From positions 1 through 24,584 of IMG/VR virus record IMGVR_UViG_3300021335_000088: 24,584 nucleotides of DNA; one strand, written 5' to 3'. A model generated the notes under the pieces. That model searched no databases, was not told the DNA's origin, and worked only from the letters and a program-made list of their open reading frames with translations. Both the position numbers and the translations under genes were made by a program. Below are positions 1 to 7,818 of this stretch, in pieces. Position 1 is the stretch's first letter. Every line of letters starts with the position of its first letter. This DNA comes from a virus.

Positions 1-4
1 TTGT

Positions 5-2530
5 ATGTCAGCATTTTATACATCAGTTGTTCGTTATGGCAACTCAATGTTGTACCGTGGTTACGATGGCCACGGCAAACGTGTCTATAAAAAAGATACG
101 TTTAAACCAAAGTTTTTTGTACCATCAAAGGCTGATTCGCAGTGGAGTGGCCTTGATGGTGCTAACATTGGTCCCGTAGAATTTAATTCAATGCGTGAGT
201 CAAAACAATGGCTCGAGCAATATAGCGATGTAGGTAGCTTTAAAATCTACGGCCACTCAAATTATATTCATCAATATATTACACAGCGGTATCCTGGTGA
301 AATATTGTGGGAACGTGACAAGATCAATGTTACCACAATCGATATCGAAACTGCCTATGAAAATGGTTTTCCCGAACCAGAAATTGCCGATCAAGAAGTT
401 CTCGCTATTACTATTAAAAATAATATTGATGGCGTGTATCGAGTATGGGCTATGGGTGACTATGACACCGAAAAGGCTCTTATCAAACCAGTTAGATATA
501 TCAAATGCGATGATGAGATTGATCTACTTCTTAAGTTCCTCGATTACTGGTCAATGGCATCTGCTTATCCCGATGTTATTACTGGTTGGAATGTAAAATT
601 CTTTGACATACCATATCTTGTTAATCGTGTCAATCGTGTACTTGGTTTAGAAAGCGTTAAGAAGTTTTCTCCATGGGGTATGGTAGATCATCGTAAGGTT
701 ACTAAGCGTGGTAGAGAAGCCACTACTTATAACTTAGCTGGTATTCAGTGTCTTGATTATCTTGATCTCTTTCAAAAATTTGGCTATTCATATGGCGCCC
801 AAGAATCTTATAAACTTGATCATATCGCGTATGTAGTTCTTGGAGAAAAGAAACTCTCGTATGAAGAATCTGGCTCACTGCGCAATTTATATAAAGATGA
901 TTTCCAACGGTACGTCGATTATAATATGAAAGATGTCGAGCTAGTTGACAGACTTGAAGACAAGATGGGTCTTATCACGCTTGCTATGACTGTGGCTTAT
1001 AAAGGTGGTGTTAATTACACCGACACATTTGGTACCACTGCAATATGGGAATCAATCATATATCGTAAACTTAATTGGCAGCGTATCGCGCCAGTCGTTG
1101 GTGGCGATGAGATGCTTAAAGAAAGATTTGAAGGTGGTTATGTCAAGCCTCCTCAAGTTGGTATGCATGATTGGGTTGTTTCTTTTGATTTGAATTCTCT
1201 GTATCCTAATATTATTGTACAGTGGAATATGTCTCCTGAAACACTGCGTAAAAATCCAGAAGATAATACTAAAGGCGGTGTCGATCATTACCTTGAATAT
1301 AGTAAAAGCGATATGGATCCATTACATCCAACCATTCGCGATGATAATGTAACTGTTGCCGCAAATGGTTCTACGTATAATAAAAAGTTTGATGGCGTAG
1401 TTCCTAATATTATTGTTGACTATTATGATGAGCGTAAGTCAATCAAAAATCAAATGCTTGCTGCTGAGAAATCATATCAAAAACAAAAATCTGTAGATCT
1501 CGAAAAAGAAATTAATCGACTACATAATCAGCAAATGGCCATTAAGATTCTTATGAACTCTTTATATGGTGCTATTGGTAATCAATACTTTAAATACTTT
1601 GATCTTCGTATCGCCGAAGGCATTACGCTTACTGGTCAGTTAGCTGTGCAATGGGCAGAGCGTGCTGTTAATCAAGAAATGAATAAGCTGCTTGATACTA
1701 CTAAAGATTATGTTATTGCTATCGATACTGATTCATTATATATTAATTTTGGTCCATTGATTGATAAGCTAAAGCCAAAAGATCCAGTCAAGTTTCTCGA
1801 TAAAATTAGCGCTGAACACTTCGAGCCATGCATTGCTAAAGCATATGAAAAACTATATCATAATATGAATTGTTATAAACCTCGTATGGAGATGGGTCGA
1901 GAAGTTATTGCCGATCGTGGCATATGGACTGCAAAGAAACGTTATATTCTTAATGTCCATAATAGCGAAGGTGTTCAATACGAAAAACCAAAACTTAAAA
2001 TTATGGGTATTGAAGCTATTAAAAGTTCTACACCAGAAATATGTCGAGATAAATTTAAACAGATATTTGACGTAATCATATCTGGTAACGAAGACGATAC
2101 TCAAAACTTTATTCAACAATTTAAATCTGAGTTTAAGTCTCTACCTCCAGAACAAGTGGCCTTTCCTCGTAGTGTGACCAATATTACAAATTGGAAAGAT
2201 CGAAAAATGGTGTATAAAAAAGGTTCACCAATTCATGTGCGTGGTTCTCTTGTATATAACAAGGCTCTTAAAGAATCTGGTATGATGAATAAGTACGAAG
2301 CTATTCAAAATGGCTCAAGAATCAAGTTCGTATATATGAAACGTCCAAACGTGGTAAAAGAAAATGTTATCGCCTTTCCAGATGTGTTACCAAAAGAATT
2401 TGGATTACATAAACATATTGACTATGATAAGCAGTTTGAAAAAACATTTATTGAACCACTTATTCTTATTCTCGATTCAATTGGTTGGACCGCAGAACCA
2501 CAAAATACTTTAGAGGCATTCTTTGCATAA
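5..2530 (+). CDS. 43: Family B DNA polymerase, T4 gp43-like
   Basis: Replicative phage DNA polymerase with 3'-5' proofreading, 841 aa (T4 gp43 is about 898). Exonuclease motifs: Exo I D113-I-E115, Exo II around N196 to D201, Exo III Y306-N-M-K-D310. Polymerase motifs: A with D395 and SLYP at 398-401, [14 protein letters not shown] at 514-526, C DTDS at 574-577. All catalytic acids are present, so the enzyme should be active. The C-terminus ends NTLEAFFA, comparable in place and hydrophobicity to the sliding-clamp-binding tail of T4 gp43; clamp binding is inferred. Only four bases precede the ATG in this window, so its ribosome binding site and any upstream start cannot be judged. It is followed by a promoter and the MazG-like gene. 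The family call is very secure. Confidence 0.97.
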   Translation: MSAFYTSVVRYGNSMLYRGYDGHGKRVYKKDTFKPKFFVPSKADSQWSGLDGANIGPVEFNSMRESKQWLEQYSDVGSFKIYGHSNYIHQYITQRYPGEILWERDKINVTTIDIETAYENGFPEPEIADQEVLAITIKNNIDGVYRVWAMGDYDTEKALIKPVRYIKCDDEIDLLLKFLDYWSMASAYPDVITGWNVKFFDIPYLVNRVNRVLGLESVKKFSPWGMVDHRKVTKRGREATTYNLAGIQCLDYLDLFQKFGYSYGAQESYKLDHIAYVVLGEKKLSYEESGSLRNLYKDDFQRYVDYNMKDVELVDRLEDKMGLITLAMTVAYKGGVNYTDTFGTTAIWESIIYRKLNWQRIAPVVGGDEMLKERFEGGYVKPPQVGMHDWVVSFDLNSLYPNIIVQWNMSPETLRKNPEDNTKGGVDHYLEYSKSDMDPLHPTIRDDNVTVAANGSTYNKKFDGVVPNIIVDYYDERKSIKNQMLAAEKSYQKQKSVDLEKEINRLHNQQMAIKILMNSLYGAIGNQYFKYFDLRIAEGITLTGQLAVQWAERAVNQEMNKLLDTTKDYVIAIDTDSLYINFGPLIDKLKPKDPVKFLDKISAEHFEPCIAKAYEKLYHNMNCYKPRMEMGREVIADRGIWTAKKRYILNVHNSEGVQYEKPKLKIMGIEAIKSSTPEICRDKFKQIFDVIISGNEDDTQNFIQQFKSEFKSLPPEQVAFPRSVTNITNWKDRKMVYKKGSPIHVRGSLVYNKALKESGMMNKYEAIQNGSRIKFVYMKRPNVVKENVIAFPDVLPKEFGLHKHIDYDKQFEKTFIEPLILILDSIGWTAEPQNTLEAFFA

Positions 2531-2535
2531 AAGCA

Positions 2536-2564
2536 TGTACAAATTGAATAATATAGTGTATAAT
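2536..2564 (+). promoter_or_regulatory. Sigma70-like promoter TGTACA-17-TATAAT
   Basis: The -35 is TGTACA (2536-2541), the spacer 17 bp, and the -10 TATAAT (2559-2564). The predicted start near 2571 gives a leader of about 19 nt containing GGAG (2580-2583) before the ATG at 2590. It lies directly after the polymerase stop codon. The same box pair and exact spacing recur elsewhere in the window. Confidence 0.75.
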
Positions 2565-2589
2565 ATACAAAATAGAAATGGAGTAAACT

Positions 2590-3012
2590 ATGAATCAATG
2601 GCATCACGATATCAATGAAATGCACAAAAAATTTGGTGTGCATAAATGGGTACAAGCTGAACTACAATCAGATAATTATGATTGGTCTCGGCTAAATAAG
2701 TTTCTTCAATTTAGAATTAATTTCTTGAAAGAAGAATTGGCCGAAACCGAAGATGCATTTAATAATAAAGATGCTGCTGAAGTTGTAGATGGTCTTATTG
2801 ATTTGTGTGTTATTGCAATCGGTACACTCGATGCATTTAATGTTGACGCACAAAAAGCATGGGAAGAAGTGCACAAGGCTAATATGATGAAAGAACGTGG
2901 CATTAAAGAATCTCGCCCTAATCCACTTGGATTGCCAGATTTAATTAAGCCACAAGATTGGGTTGGACCAAATCATGATGAAAACACCGGGAATATCAGC
3001 GACGCTTTTTAG
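2590..3012 (+). CDS. MazG-like nucleotide pyrophosphohydrolase
   Basis: 140 aa, all-alpha NTP pyrophosphatase (MazG/PRA-PH type). The metal-binding pattern ExxE...ExxD is visible as E49-x2-E52 and E64-x2-D67, followed by a helix and the typical VHKANMMKERG segment near 94-104. Members hydrolyse (d)NTP to (d)NMP and PPi. T4 gp56 (dCTPase/dUTPase) belongs to the same broad superfamily and feeds dCMP to dCMP hydroxymethylase. That substrate is attractive here because a gp42 homologue lies 1.3 kb downstream, but it is inference. GGAG sits 6 nt before the ATG, and a strong promoter lies immediately upstream. The 3' end overlaps the next gene by about 38 nt. Confidence 0.8.
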   Translation: MNQWHHDINEMHKKFGVHKWVQAELQSDNYDWSRLNKFLQFRINFLKEELAETEDAFNNKDAAEVVDGLIDLCVIAIGTLDAFNVDAQKAWEEVHKANMMKERGIKESRPNPLGLPDLIKPQDWVGPNHDENTGNISDAF

Positions 3013-3913
3013 TAGCGTCTTCGATAATAAAACTGACAAGTGTATTGAACTATCTAGCTTCGATGCACTTGAACGCGTATTGTACCAATTGTCAGAACGC
3101 GAGGTAATATCAAAGAAAAAAGCAGACCTTATATCACCAGCTATATATAATGGTGGTACTCGCGCTAATGCCAACGTTGTTGAGTGGGGTGGATGGTGTG
3201 CAGTTGATGTTGATGACTATGAATTTGAAGGTAAACTAGAAGATGCTATCATTGACAAATGTCGTAATTGGCGGTTCGTGTGTTATTCTACTGCTAGTTC
3301 CACTACTGCTGTACCGAAGTTCCGCCTTATTTTCCCACTTAAATCAAGAATACCGAATGACAAAATCAGCGCATTCAACTATGCCTTACAACATGCTCTC
3401 GGTGGTCTTGCAGATGAACAAACAAAAGACCTTGCGCGCATGTACTATATACCTGCTACTTACTTTAACGCTTACAACTTTATCTTCTCTCGCGATGGTG
3501 ATTTTATTAATCCTGAAGATCTAATGAAAGAATTTCCTTATGCTCAAAAATCAAACTCAAGTAACTTCTTCGACAGACTCCCAGACTCCATACAACAACA
3601 AATCATCCAACACAGAAAAGGAGGGATGGACAACACTAATGTGGTGTGGTCGTCCTATCGCGATTGTCCCTTCTTTCCGCGGCGCCTCGAGTCAGAATAC
3701 AGAGCAATAAGTAATACTGGTTGGTATCACAAAATGTATCAGATAATGGTAGCTCTTGCTGGCAATGCAATTAGTAAAAAGTATCCAATTACTGCAGATG
3801 AGATCTCAGTCCTTTGTCGAGAACTTGATGCTGAAACTGGTAATTGGTATGCTAATCGACCACTACAAAAAGAAGCAGATCGCGCGTTAGAATATGTTTA
3901 CAAGAACATGTAA
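2975..3913 (+). CDS. AEP-primase-like (PrimPol/VapE N-terminal type) protein
   Basis: About 312 aa from the ATG at 2975; a TTG at 2963 and a second ATG at 2978 are alternatives. GGA lies 7 nt before 2975. The region around residues 73-82 gives hydrophobics then D-V-D-D (78-81), like motif I of archaeo-eukaryotic primases. Next come a CYSTASS segment (103-109) and KFRLIFPL (115-122), then a D..R..YIPA segment near 150-165. This order resembles the AEP-like N-terminal domain of phage/plasmid VapE-type replication proteins, where the sequence is usually TxSHT...PRFRL. The usual His of motif II is replaced here by Ser, so catalysis is uncertain. T4 uses a TOPRIM primase (gp61) instead. The gene overlaps the MazG-like gene and ends just before a promoter. 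A candidate primase or primase relative; function is not proven. Confidence 0.55.
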   Translation: MMKTPGISATLFSSVFDNKTDKCIELSSFDALERVLYQLSEREVISKKKADLISPAIYNGGTRANANVVEWGGWCAVDVDDYEFEGKLEDAIIDKCRNWRFVCYSTASSTTAVPKFRLIFPLKSRIPNDKISAFNYALQHALGGLADEQTKDLARMYYIPATYFNAYNFIFSRDGDFINPEDLMKEFPYAQKSNSSNFFDRLPDSIQQQIIQHRKGGMDNTNVVWSSYRDCPFFPRRLESEYRAISNTGWYHKMYQIMVALAGNAISKKYPITADEISVLCRELDAETGNWYANRPLQKEADRALEYVYKNM

Positions 3914-3925
3914 TTATGGTATAAT
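3897..3925 (+). promoter_or_regulatory. Extended -10 promoter TTTACA-17-TGGTATAAT
   Basis: The -35 is TTTACA (3897-3902), inside the end of the preceding coding region. The -10 is TATAAT (3920-3925), preceded by TGG. The predicted start is about 3932, only about 3 nt before the ATG at 3935, so a transcript from here would be essentially leaderless. Confidence 0.72.
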
Positions 3926-3934
3926 AGGTGTATT

Positions 3935-4378
3935 ATGAAAGAATCAGTTAAAGTCCTACAAGAGTGTGCCGAACTTCAAGTGAAGAAAGGCAATGACTAT
4001 CAAAACCCGCATTCGCGGATCAAGCAAGTTGATTATTACCCACAAGGTGTTGCAACGTTGCTTGACATTGTACATGCTAAGATGCTTCGCATGCGATCAG
4101 TTATCGAAGCTATGCAATCAGATCCAAACTATAATCCTAATTTTGAATCACTCGAAGATTCAGCAAAAGATATGATCAACTATTGTTCATTCATCGTTGA
4201 GTATTCTCGTGGTAAAATGCAAGGTCAAGATCCTAATAATGATTTTCTCAATCGTCCTAAAACTAAAGTAAAATACACAGAACCTGGACCTGACGAAGTA
4301 TATCCAGCAAGAGAAGATGTACCTGCTGAACTATGGGGTAAAAACATTAAGGAAGCTCTAGCAGATGATGAATGTTAA
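3935..4378 (+). CDS. Nmad1/DUF1599-like protein
   Basis: 147 aa. The conserved block is the N-terminal 95 residues: KKGNDYQNP near 17-25, then TLLDIVHAKMLRMRSVIEA and SLEDSAKDMINYCSFIVEY. This resembles PF07659 (DUF1599, 'nucleotide modification associated domain 1'), a helical domain common in phages and without a proven activity. The C-terminal 50 residues are low complexity and Pro/Glu rich. The name fits the surrounding base-modification genes, but the family assignment is from pattern memory only. The predicted promoter start lies about 3 nt before the ATG. An AGG 6 nt upstream could serve read-through transcripts. It overlaps the next gene by 14 nt. Confidence 0.6.
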   Translation: MKESVKVLQECAELQVKKGNDYQNPHSRIKQVDYYPQGVATLLDIVHAKMLRMRSVIEAMQSDPNYNPNFESLEDSAKDMINYCSFIVEYSRGKMQGQDPNNDFLNRPKTKVKYTEPGPDEVYPAREDVPAELWGKNIKEALADDEC

Positions 4379-5021
4379 AGACGTTAGAAACTTTTTCGTT
4401 AATGAATTAAAAAACGAAAGATTTACTATAGATAAAACAGGACAAAAAACAATCGAAATGATTGGTGCGTCCTTTATCGCAGATGAAGAATCCATCTTTG
4501 GTAAACCGAATCAGGAGTATATTCAAAATGAAATCGATTGGTACCTCTCCGGATCAACAAACATTAATGACATTTATGGAAATGATCGATCACCTCCAGC
4601 AGCTTGGCAGTACTCTGCAAATCAGCATGGAGAAATCAACTCAAACTATGGATACCTCATCTTTGACGATAAGTGGTTTCGTCAATATGATAATGTCGTT
4701 AACGAGCTAACACATAATCCTGACTCGCGTCGGGCATGCATGATCTATAATAGACCAAGCATTTGGGTAGAATATTCTGAAAATGGCAAAAACGATTTTA
4801 TCTGTACTAATGCTGTTACTTATTATATTCGTAATGATAAATTACAGTCAGTGGTCCAAATGCGTTCAAACGATGTCGTGTTCGGATACAAGAATGACTA
4901 TGCTTGGCAACAATATGTTTTAGATCATGTTGCTGAAGATGTTGGTGTAGAAGCAGGACAGATTACATGGCAAGTTCAAAACTTGCACGTTTACGAAAGG
5001 CATTTTGATCTTGTCAAGTAA
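4365..5021 (+). CDS. 42: dCMP hydroxymethylase, T4 gp42-like
   Basis: 218 aa, thymidylate-synthase fold. It transfers a one-carbon unit from methylene-tetrahydrofolate to dCMP to give 5-hydroxymethyl-dCMP. Resemblance to T4 gp42 as I remember it runs the whole length (TIEMIGASFIADE at 29-41, GEINSNYG at 89-96, NPDSRR at 118-123, MRSNDVVFG at 166-174). The catalytic Cys is C147 (FICTNA). The residue equivalent to E. coli TS Asn177 is Asp178 (G-Y-K-N-D-Y-A). That Asp is known from T4 gp42 (D179) to select dCMP over dUMP. The presence of a separate ThyX downstream supports the view that this is not the thymidylate synthase. AAGGAAG lies 9 nt before the first of two ATGs. It overlaps the deaminase by about 17 nt. 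The product predicts hydroxymethylcytosine in phage DNA. Confidence 0.9.
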   Translation: MMNVKDVRNFFVNELKNERFTIDKTGQKTIEMIGASFIADEESIFGKPNQEYIQNEIDWYLSGSTNINDIYGNDRSPPAAWQYSANQHGEINSNYGYLIFDDKWFRQYDNVVNELTHNPDSRRACMIYNRPSIWVEYSENGKNDFICTNAVTYYIRNDKLQSVVQMRSNDVVFGYKNDYAWQQYVLDHVAEDVGVEAGQITWQVQNLHVYERHFDLVK

Positions 5022-5472
5022 ATGGGACCTTCGATATTTAAGTTTAGCCGAGAACATCGCTTCTTGGTCTAAAGATCCTTCAACACAAATCGGCGCAATC
5101 GCGGTTGGGGCAAAGGGACAAGTATTGTCTCAGGGTTACAATGGATTTCCTCGTGGTATTGAAGATAGAGTATCATATTATGAAGATCGCGAAACTAAAT
5201 ATAAGTATGTCGTTCATGCTGAAATGAATGTCATATACAACGCTACATATCATGGTATTTGCCTTGAAGGTAGTACCTTATATGTTACAGGGTTGCCAGT
5301 CTGCAGTGACTGTGCAAAAGGTGTAATACAAGTCGGCATAAAAAGAGTCGTTATGAAAGAACAAAATATACCGTTAAAATGGGTAGAATCATGGAAAACG
5401 ACTGCTGGTATGTTCGATCAAGCAAAAATAAATTGGGAGTTTATAAATGTCACAAGTTCAAGAACGTCATGA
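5005..5472 (+). CDS. cd: dCMP deaminase
   Basis: 155 aa zinc-dependent deoxycytidylate deaminase, dCMP to dUMP. The zinc/catalytic motif is H71-A-E73 with PVC100-S-D-C103, and SKDPSTQIGA (22-31) is the usual N-terminal signature. It follows the hydroxymethylase, and together they divide dCMP between hm-dCMP and dUMP, the latter being substrate for the ThyX encoded at 15638. The start is a TTG at 5005 or an in-frame TTG at 5011. GAAAGG at 4995-5000 leaves 4 or 10 nt respectively, so the exact start is open. The 3' end overlaps the next small gene. Confidence 0.9.
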   Translation: MILSSKWDLRYLSLAENIASWSKDPSTQIGAIAVGAKGQVLSQGYNGFPRGIEDRVSYYEDRETKYKYVVHAEMNVIYNATYHGICLEGSTLYVTGLPVCSDCAKGVIQVGIKRVVMKEQNIPLKWVESWKTTAGMFDQAKINWEFINVTSSRTS

Positions 5473-5656
5473 AGATTACATGAAGCGACGTCTCCATGAA
5501 GAAGGTATTGGTGTTAATACAGAATATACCAATATGAGACTTACAAAAGAAATTGAAGAACTTAAACATAGAATTAAAACACTTGAAACTGATATGGCAT
5601 ATACAGCATACGCTACCAGCCCAGAAGAACAACGGATATATGATTTAAAAAAATGA
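5447..5656 (+). CDS. Small coiled-coil protein, unknown function
   Basis: 69 aa, highly charged. Residues about 28-50 form a heptad-like helix (LTKEIEELKHRIKTLETDM), suggesting a short coiled coil or dimer. No catalytic motif is recognised. GGAG lies about 8 nt upstream of the ATG. The gene overlaps the deaminase end by 26 nt and the next gene by 4 nt (ATGA), so it sits in the same translationally coupled operon. Confidence 0.7.
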   Translation: MSQVQERHEDYMKRRLHEEGIGVNTEYTNMRLTKEIEELKHRIKTLETDMAYTAYATSPEEQRIYDLKK

Positions 5657-6828
5657 GTTTAGAAACAACTGAATATTATGATGACTTTATAGATTACTTT
5701 CATAAAGCGAAAGAACAACAAGTAAAGTGTAATGTTTCAGAAGAAGCTCCATATGGGATGATTCCCCATATGGAGTCTGAAATGAATGATGACTTAATGC
5801 ACTGGATTGAACTATACGATGTTGTCGAACGTAAGTATGCTGGCTTCTCACAAATCATGAATGATTGCTGGTCTGGTTGGACCGAAGATCATCCATATTG
5901 GAAGAAGATGAAAGCTGGTTTACATTGTGATCAACGTAAAGTAGTAGCAGAAAACTGGACCGGTAAACATAAAGATTTTGATTTGCCAGAATGGTTATAT
6001 CTTTTTATCCTACATCGTGTATGTGGTTCTGCTATTAACTATGCTACTAAACCATCTGGCTATCATAACACACTATTGTTTACACTTCATAAGGCTAAAA
6101 CTATTGAAGATATGATTTGGCATATGAAGAGACATACTACGCCATTTTATACTTCAGTTGGTTATCAGTTTCCTAAGTTTCCAAAAAGACCAGAAGGTTC
6201 AGACTACAAAAGAAGTGGTGATTATTACCTAGCAGAATTTGCTCCTCGTCTTGCAAGAGAAATGGCAGAGTGGTTGCAAACTTCGAATGAAAGAAAGGAT
6301 CTTCGAGAAATCGGAGAATATATGGGTAAGTGGAATGAACGAAACGGCCTCAATCGTTATACTTTTCAATATGCTGCAGTGGTTGCCGATATTTGTGATT
6401 GGTATCCACAGTTTGTTAACAAAGAATCACATTTCTATTATGGTACTAATGCTGTTGAGTGTATATCTTATTTGGCTAAGCCAACTGTAAAGATGAAGAA
6501 AGAGATATTTCTTGACAAAGTAATGGATAAGATTTATGAAGACACAAAGTCGTATCCTTATAATGCAGAAGATGTGTGTTGTGATTATATTCGATGGGTT
6601 GAAAACTATATGAGACCTGGCGCGCATTACTCGCATGTAGATATGGATAATGTCTGGTCGTCAAGTAAAATTAAAAATCATCCGTTCGGTCGACAAAAAG
6701 CAATGTTAGAATTAGGTTTAGTTGAAACATTCAATAGACGTAAGCATCATCCTTCAGATGCCACAGTATTAAACGAAGTCGGTATTTCAGTGAAAGAATA
6801 TAAAGATAGATGCGCCACGCTACACTAG
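5653..6828 (+). CDS. Putative DNA base hypermodification protein (first of pair)
   Basis: 391 aa, soluble, rich in Trp, Tyr and His. The best-defined block is near residues 117-145: a helix LYLFILHRVCGSAINYA followed by KPSGYHNTLL, then KTIEDMIWHMK. A C-terminal block has HPFGRQKAMLELGLVE near 344-359. I do not recognise it with certainty. The layout (between a dCMP hydroxymethylase and a PLP enzyme, paired with a second helical protein) recalls the predicted alpha-glutamyl/putrescinyl-thymine pyrophosphorylase and amino acid:DNA transferase (ADDT) families of phage thymine hypermodification. This assignment is inference. A perfect 11-bp inverted repeat lies inside the gene at 5747-5775. The gene overlaps the previous one by 4 nt and the next by 19 nt. 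Confidence 0.8.
   Translation: MSLETTEYYDDFIDYFHKAKEQQVKCNVSEEAPYGMIPHMESEMNDDLMHWIELYDVVERKYAGFSQIMNDCWSGWTEDHPYWKKMKAGLHCDQRKVVAENWTGKHKDFDLPEWLYLFILHRVCGSAINYATKPSGYHNTLLFTLHKAKTIEDMIWHMKRHTTPFYTSVGYQFPKFPKRPEGSDYKRSGDYYLAEFAPRLAREMAEWLQTSNERKDLREIGEYMGKWNERNGLNRYTFQYAAVVADICDWYPQFVNKESHFYYGTNAVECISYLAKPTVKMKKEIFLDKVMDKIYEDTKSYPYNAEDVCCDYIRWVENYMRPGAHYSHVDMDNVWSSSKIKNHPFGRQKAMLELGLVETFNRRKHHPSDATVLNEVGISVKEYKDRCATLH
5747..5775 (+). repeat. Perfect 11-bp inverted repeat within coding sequence
   Basis: CTCCATATGGG (5747-5757) and CCCATATGGAG (5765-5775) are exact reverse complements separated by 7 nt. Each arm contains the palindrome CCATATGG. The repeat lies about 95 nt into the 5653 gene. 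In RNA it would form a stable hairpin early in the message; no T-tract follows, so it is not a classic terminator. Confidence 0.85.
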
Positions 6829-7796
6829 AAGCATTCATTGATCAAGATGATAATTCTATTACGTATAAAAATACAATAGAACCTATATTAAAAAAAGGTA
6901 AAGTCACTAATCATTTATTAGAAAAATGGCCTCTCGAAGAAAGAATACAAAAGTTCTTCGAGTTTTGTCGTGCGTATGATGTAAGAGAAGAACCTTTACT
7001 TAAATCTAATCCACAACAATTTTCTCACCGACTGCATTGGGATGAGATGCCATATGTAGAAGAAATGAAAAATGAAAAAGATATAGAAAAGCTTTTACAT
7101 CATACTATTGTTTGGTCATTTAGTAACGAACATTGGTTAACATTTAGGGCATTAAGAGATCATGGTGTTGATGCTATGAGAAATAGATTTGTTACAGAAC
7201 GTCATGCACGATCTGACTTATTTCAAATTTATTATCCTAAAGGAACTAAGGTAAAAGAATGGCTATGCGAAACGCCACAGCGAATCGCTAAAGATTGTTA
7301 TCCGCTTCTGCAATCAAACCGTCCATTAAAAATGATGGAGTTGGCATCTAAACTCGAGAAACACACGAAAGAAAAATATGGATTTAGAAATGTTATGTAC
7401 CCTTATAAGAACTTGTCTCGTCACATCGCCATGGCAAGACCAGATCTCGTCGATCCAGAATCGTGGGTTACACCAGGAACATTATCATTCTATGGACTAT
7501 GGCAAATATTTGGTGGAAAAAACCTCTTCGGCAAAACAAAATTCGAATTAGATGAAAATGGTAACTACGAGCCAACAAATGATCAAGCAAAATTACTTGT
7601 AGAACAATTTAATACTTTAGCTTCGCATAAAGATAATCCTATGGAACGACAATATAATATCAATATCGAAGATAAAGCTTGTATGTGGTGTAAACATTTA
7701 TTTATTAAACACGGCGTTAAATCTACTACAAAGAAGATTCCTTATGAATGGATTTATCCAAGAAGTTTTTCTCTAAAAAAGAGTTTACATTCCTAG
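6810..7796 (+). CDS. Putative DNA base hypermodification protein (second of pair)
   Basis: 328 aa. The conserved-looking C-terminal half contains YPYKNLSRHIAMARP, then VDPESWVTPGT...YGLWQIFGG near 216-240, then EDKACMWCKHLF, HGVKS and IPYEWIYP. It is Trp/His/Lys rich with no known motif that I can name firmly. The style matches the helical glycosylase-like or ADDT-like proteins predicted in phage hypermodification operons (inference). The N-terminus reads TLEAFI at residues 5-10, resembling the C-terminal TLEAFF of the phage polymerase and of the 8705 protein. The start at 6810 overlaps the upstream gene by 19 nt with little Shine-Dalgarno sequence, so coupling is likely. A promoter begins at its 3' end. 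Confidence 0.8.
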   Translation: MRHATLEAFIDQDDNSITYKNTIEPILKKGKVTNHLLEKWPLEERIQKFFEFCRAYDVREEPLLKSNPQQFSHRLHWDEMPYVEEMKNEKDIEKLLHHTIVWSFSNEHWLTFRALRDHGVDAMRNRFVTERHARSDLFQIYYPKGTKVKEWLCETPQRIAKDCYPLLQSNRPLKMMELASKLEKHTKEKYGFRNVMYPYKNLSRHIAMARPDLVDPESWVTPGTLSFYGLWQIFGGKNLFGKTKFELDENGNYEPTNDQAKLLVEQFNTLASHKDNPMERQYNINIEDKACMWCKHLFIKHGVKSTTKKIPYEWIYPRSFSLKKSLHS

Positions 7797-7812
7797 TAAA
7801 ATTTGGTATAAT
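7784..7812 (+). promoter_or_regulatory. Extended -10 promoter TTTACA-17-TGGTATAAT
   Basis: The -35 is TTTACA (7784-7789), the spacer 17 bp, and the -10 TATAAT (7807-7812) with TGG before it. The predicted transcription start is about 7819, which is the A of the next gene's ATG. No Shine-Dalgarno sequence is present. This predicts a leaderless mRNA for the PLP enzyme. Confidence 0.72.
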
Positions 7813-7818
7813 AGACCT

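Noticed and set aside
3617-3628. AAAGGAGGG followed directly by ATG inside the AEP-like gene, as an internal start
   Set aside because: The Shine-Dalgarno sequence is too close to the ATG and the following residues do not begin a recognisable domain.
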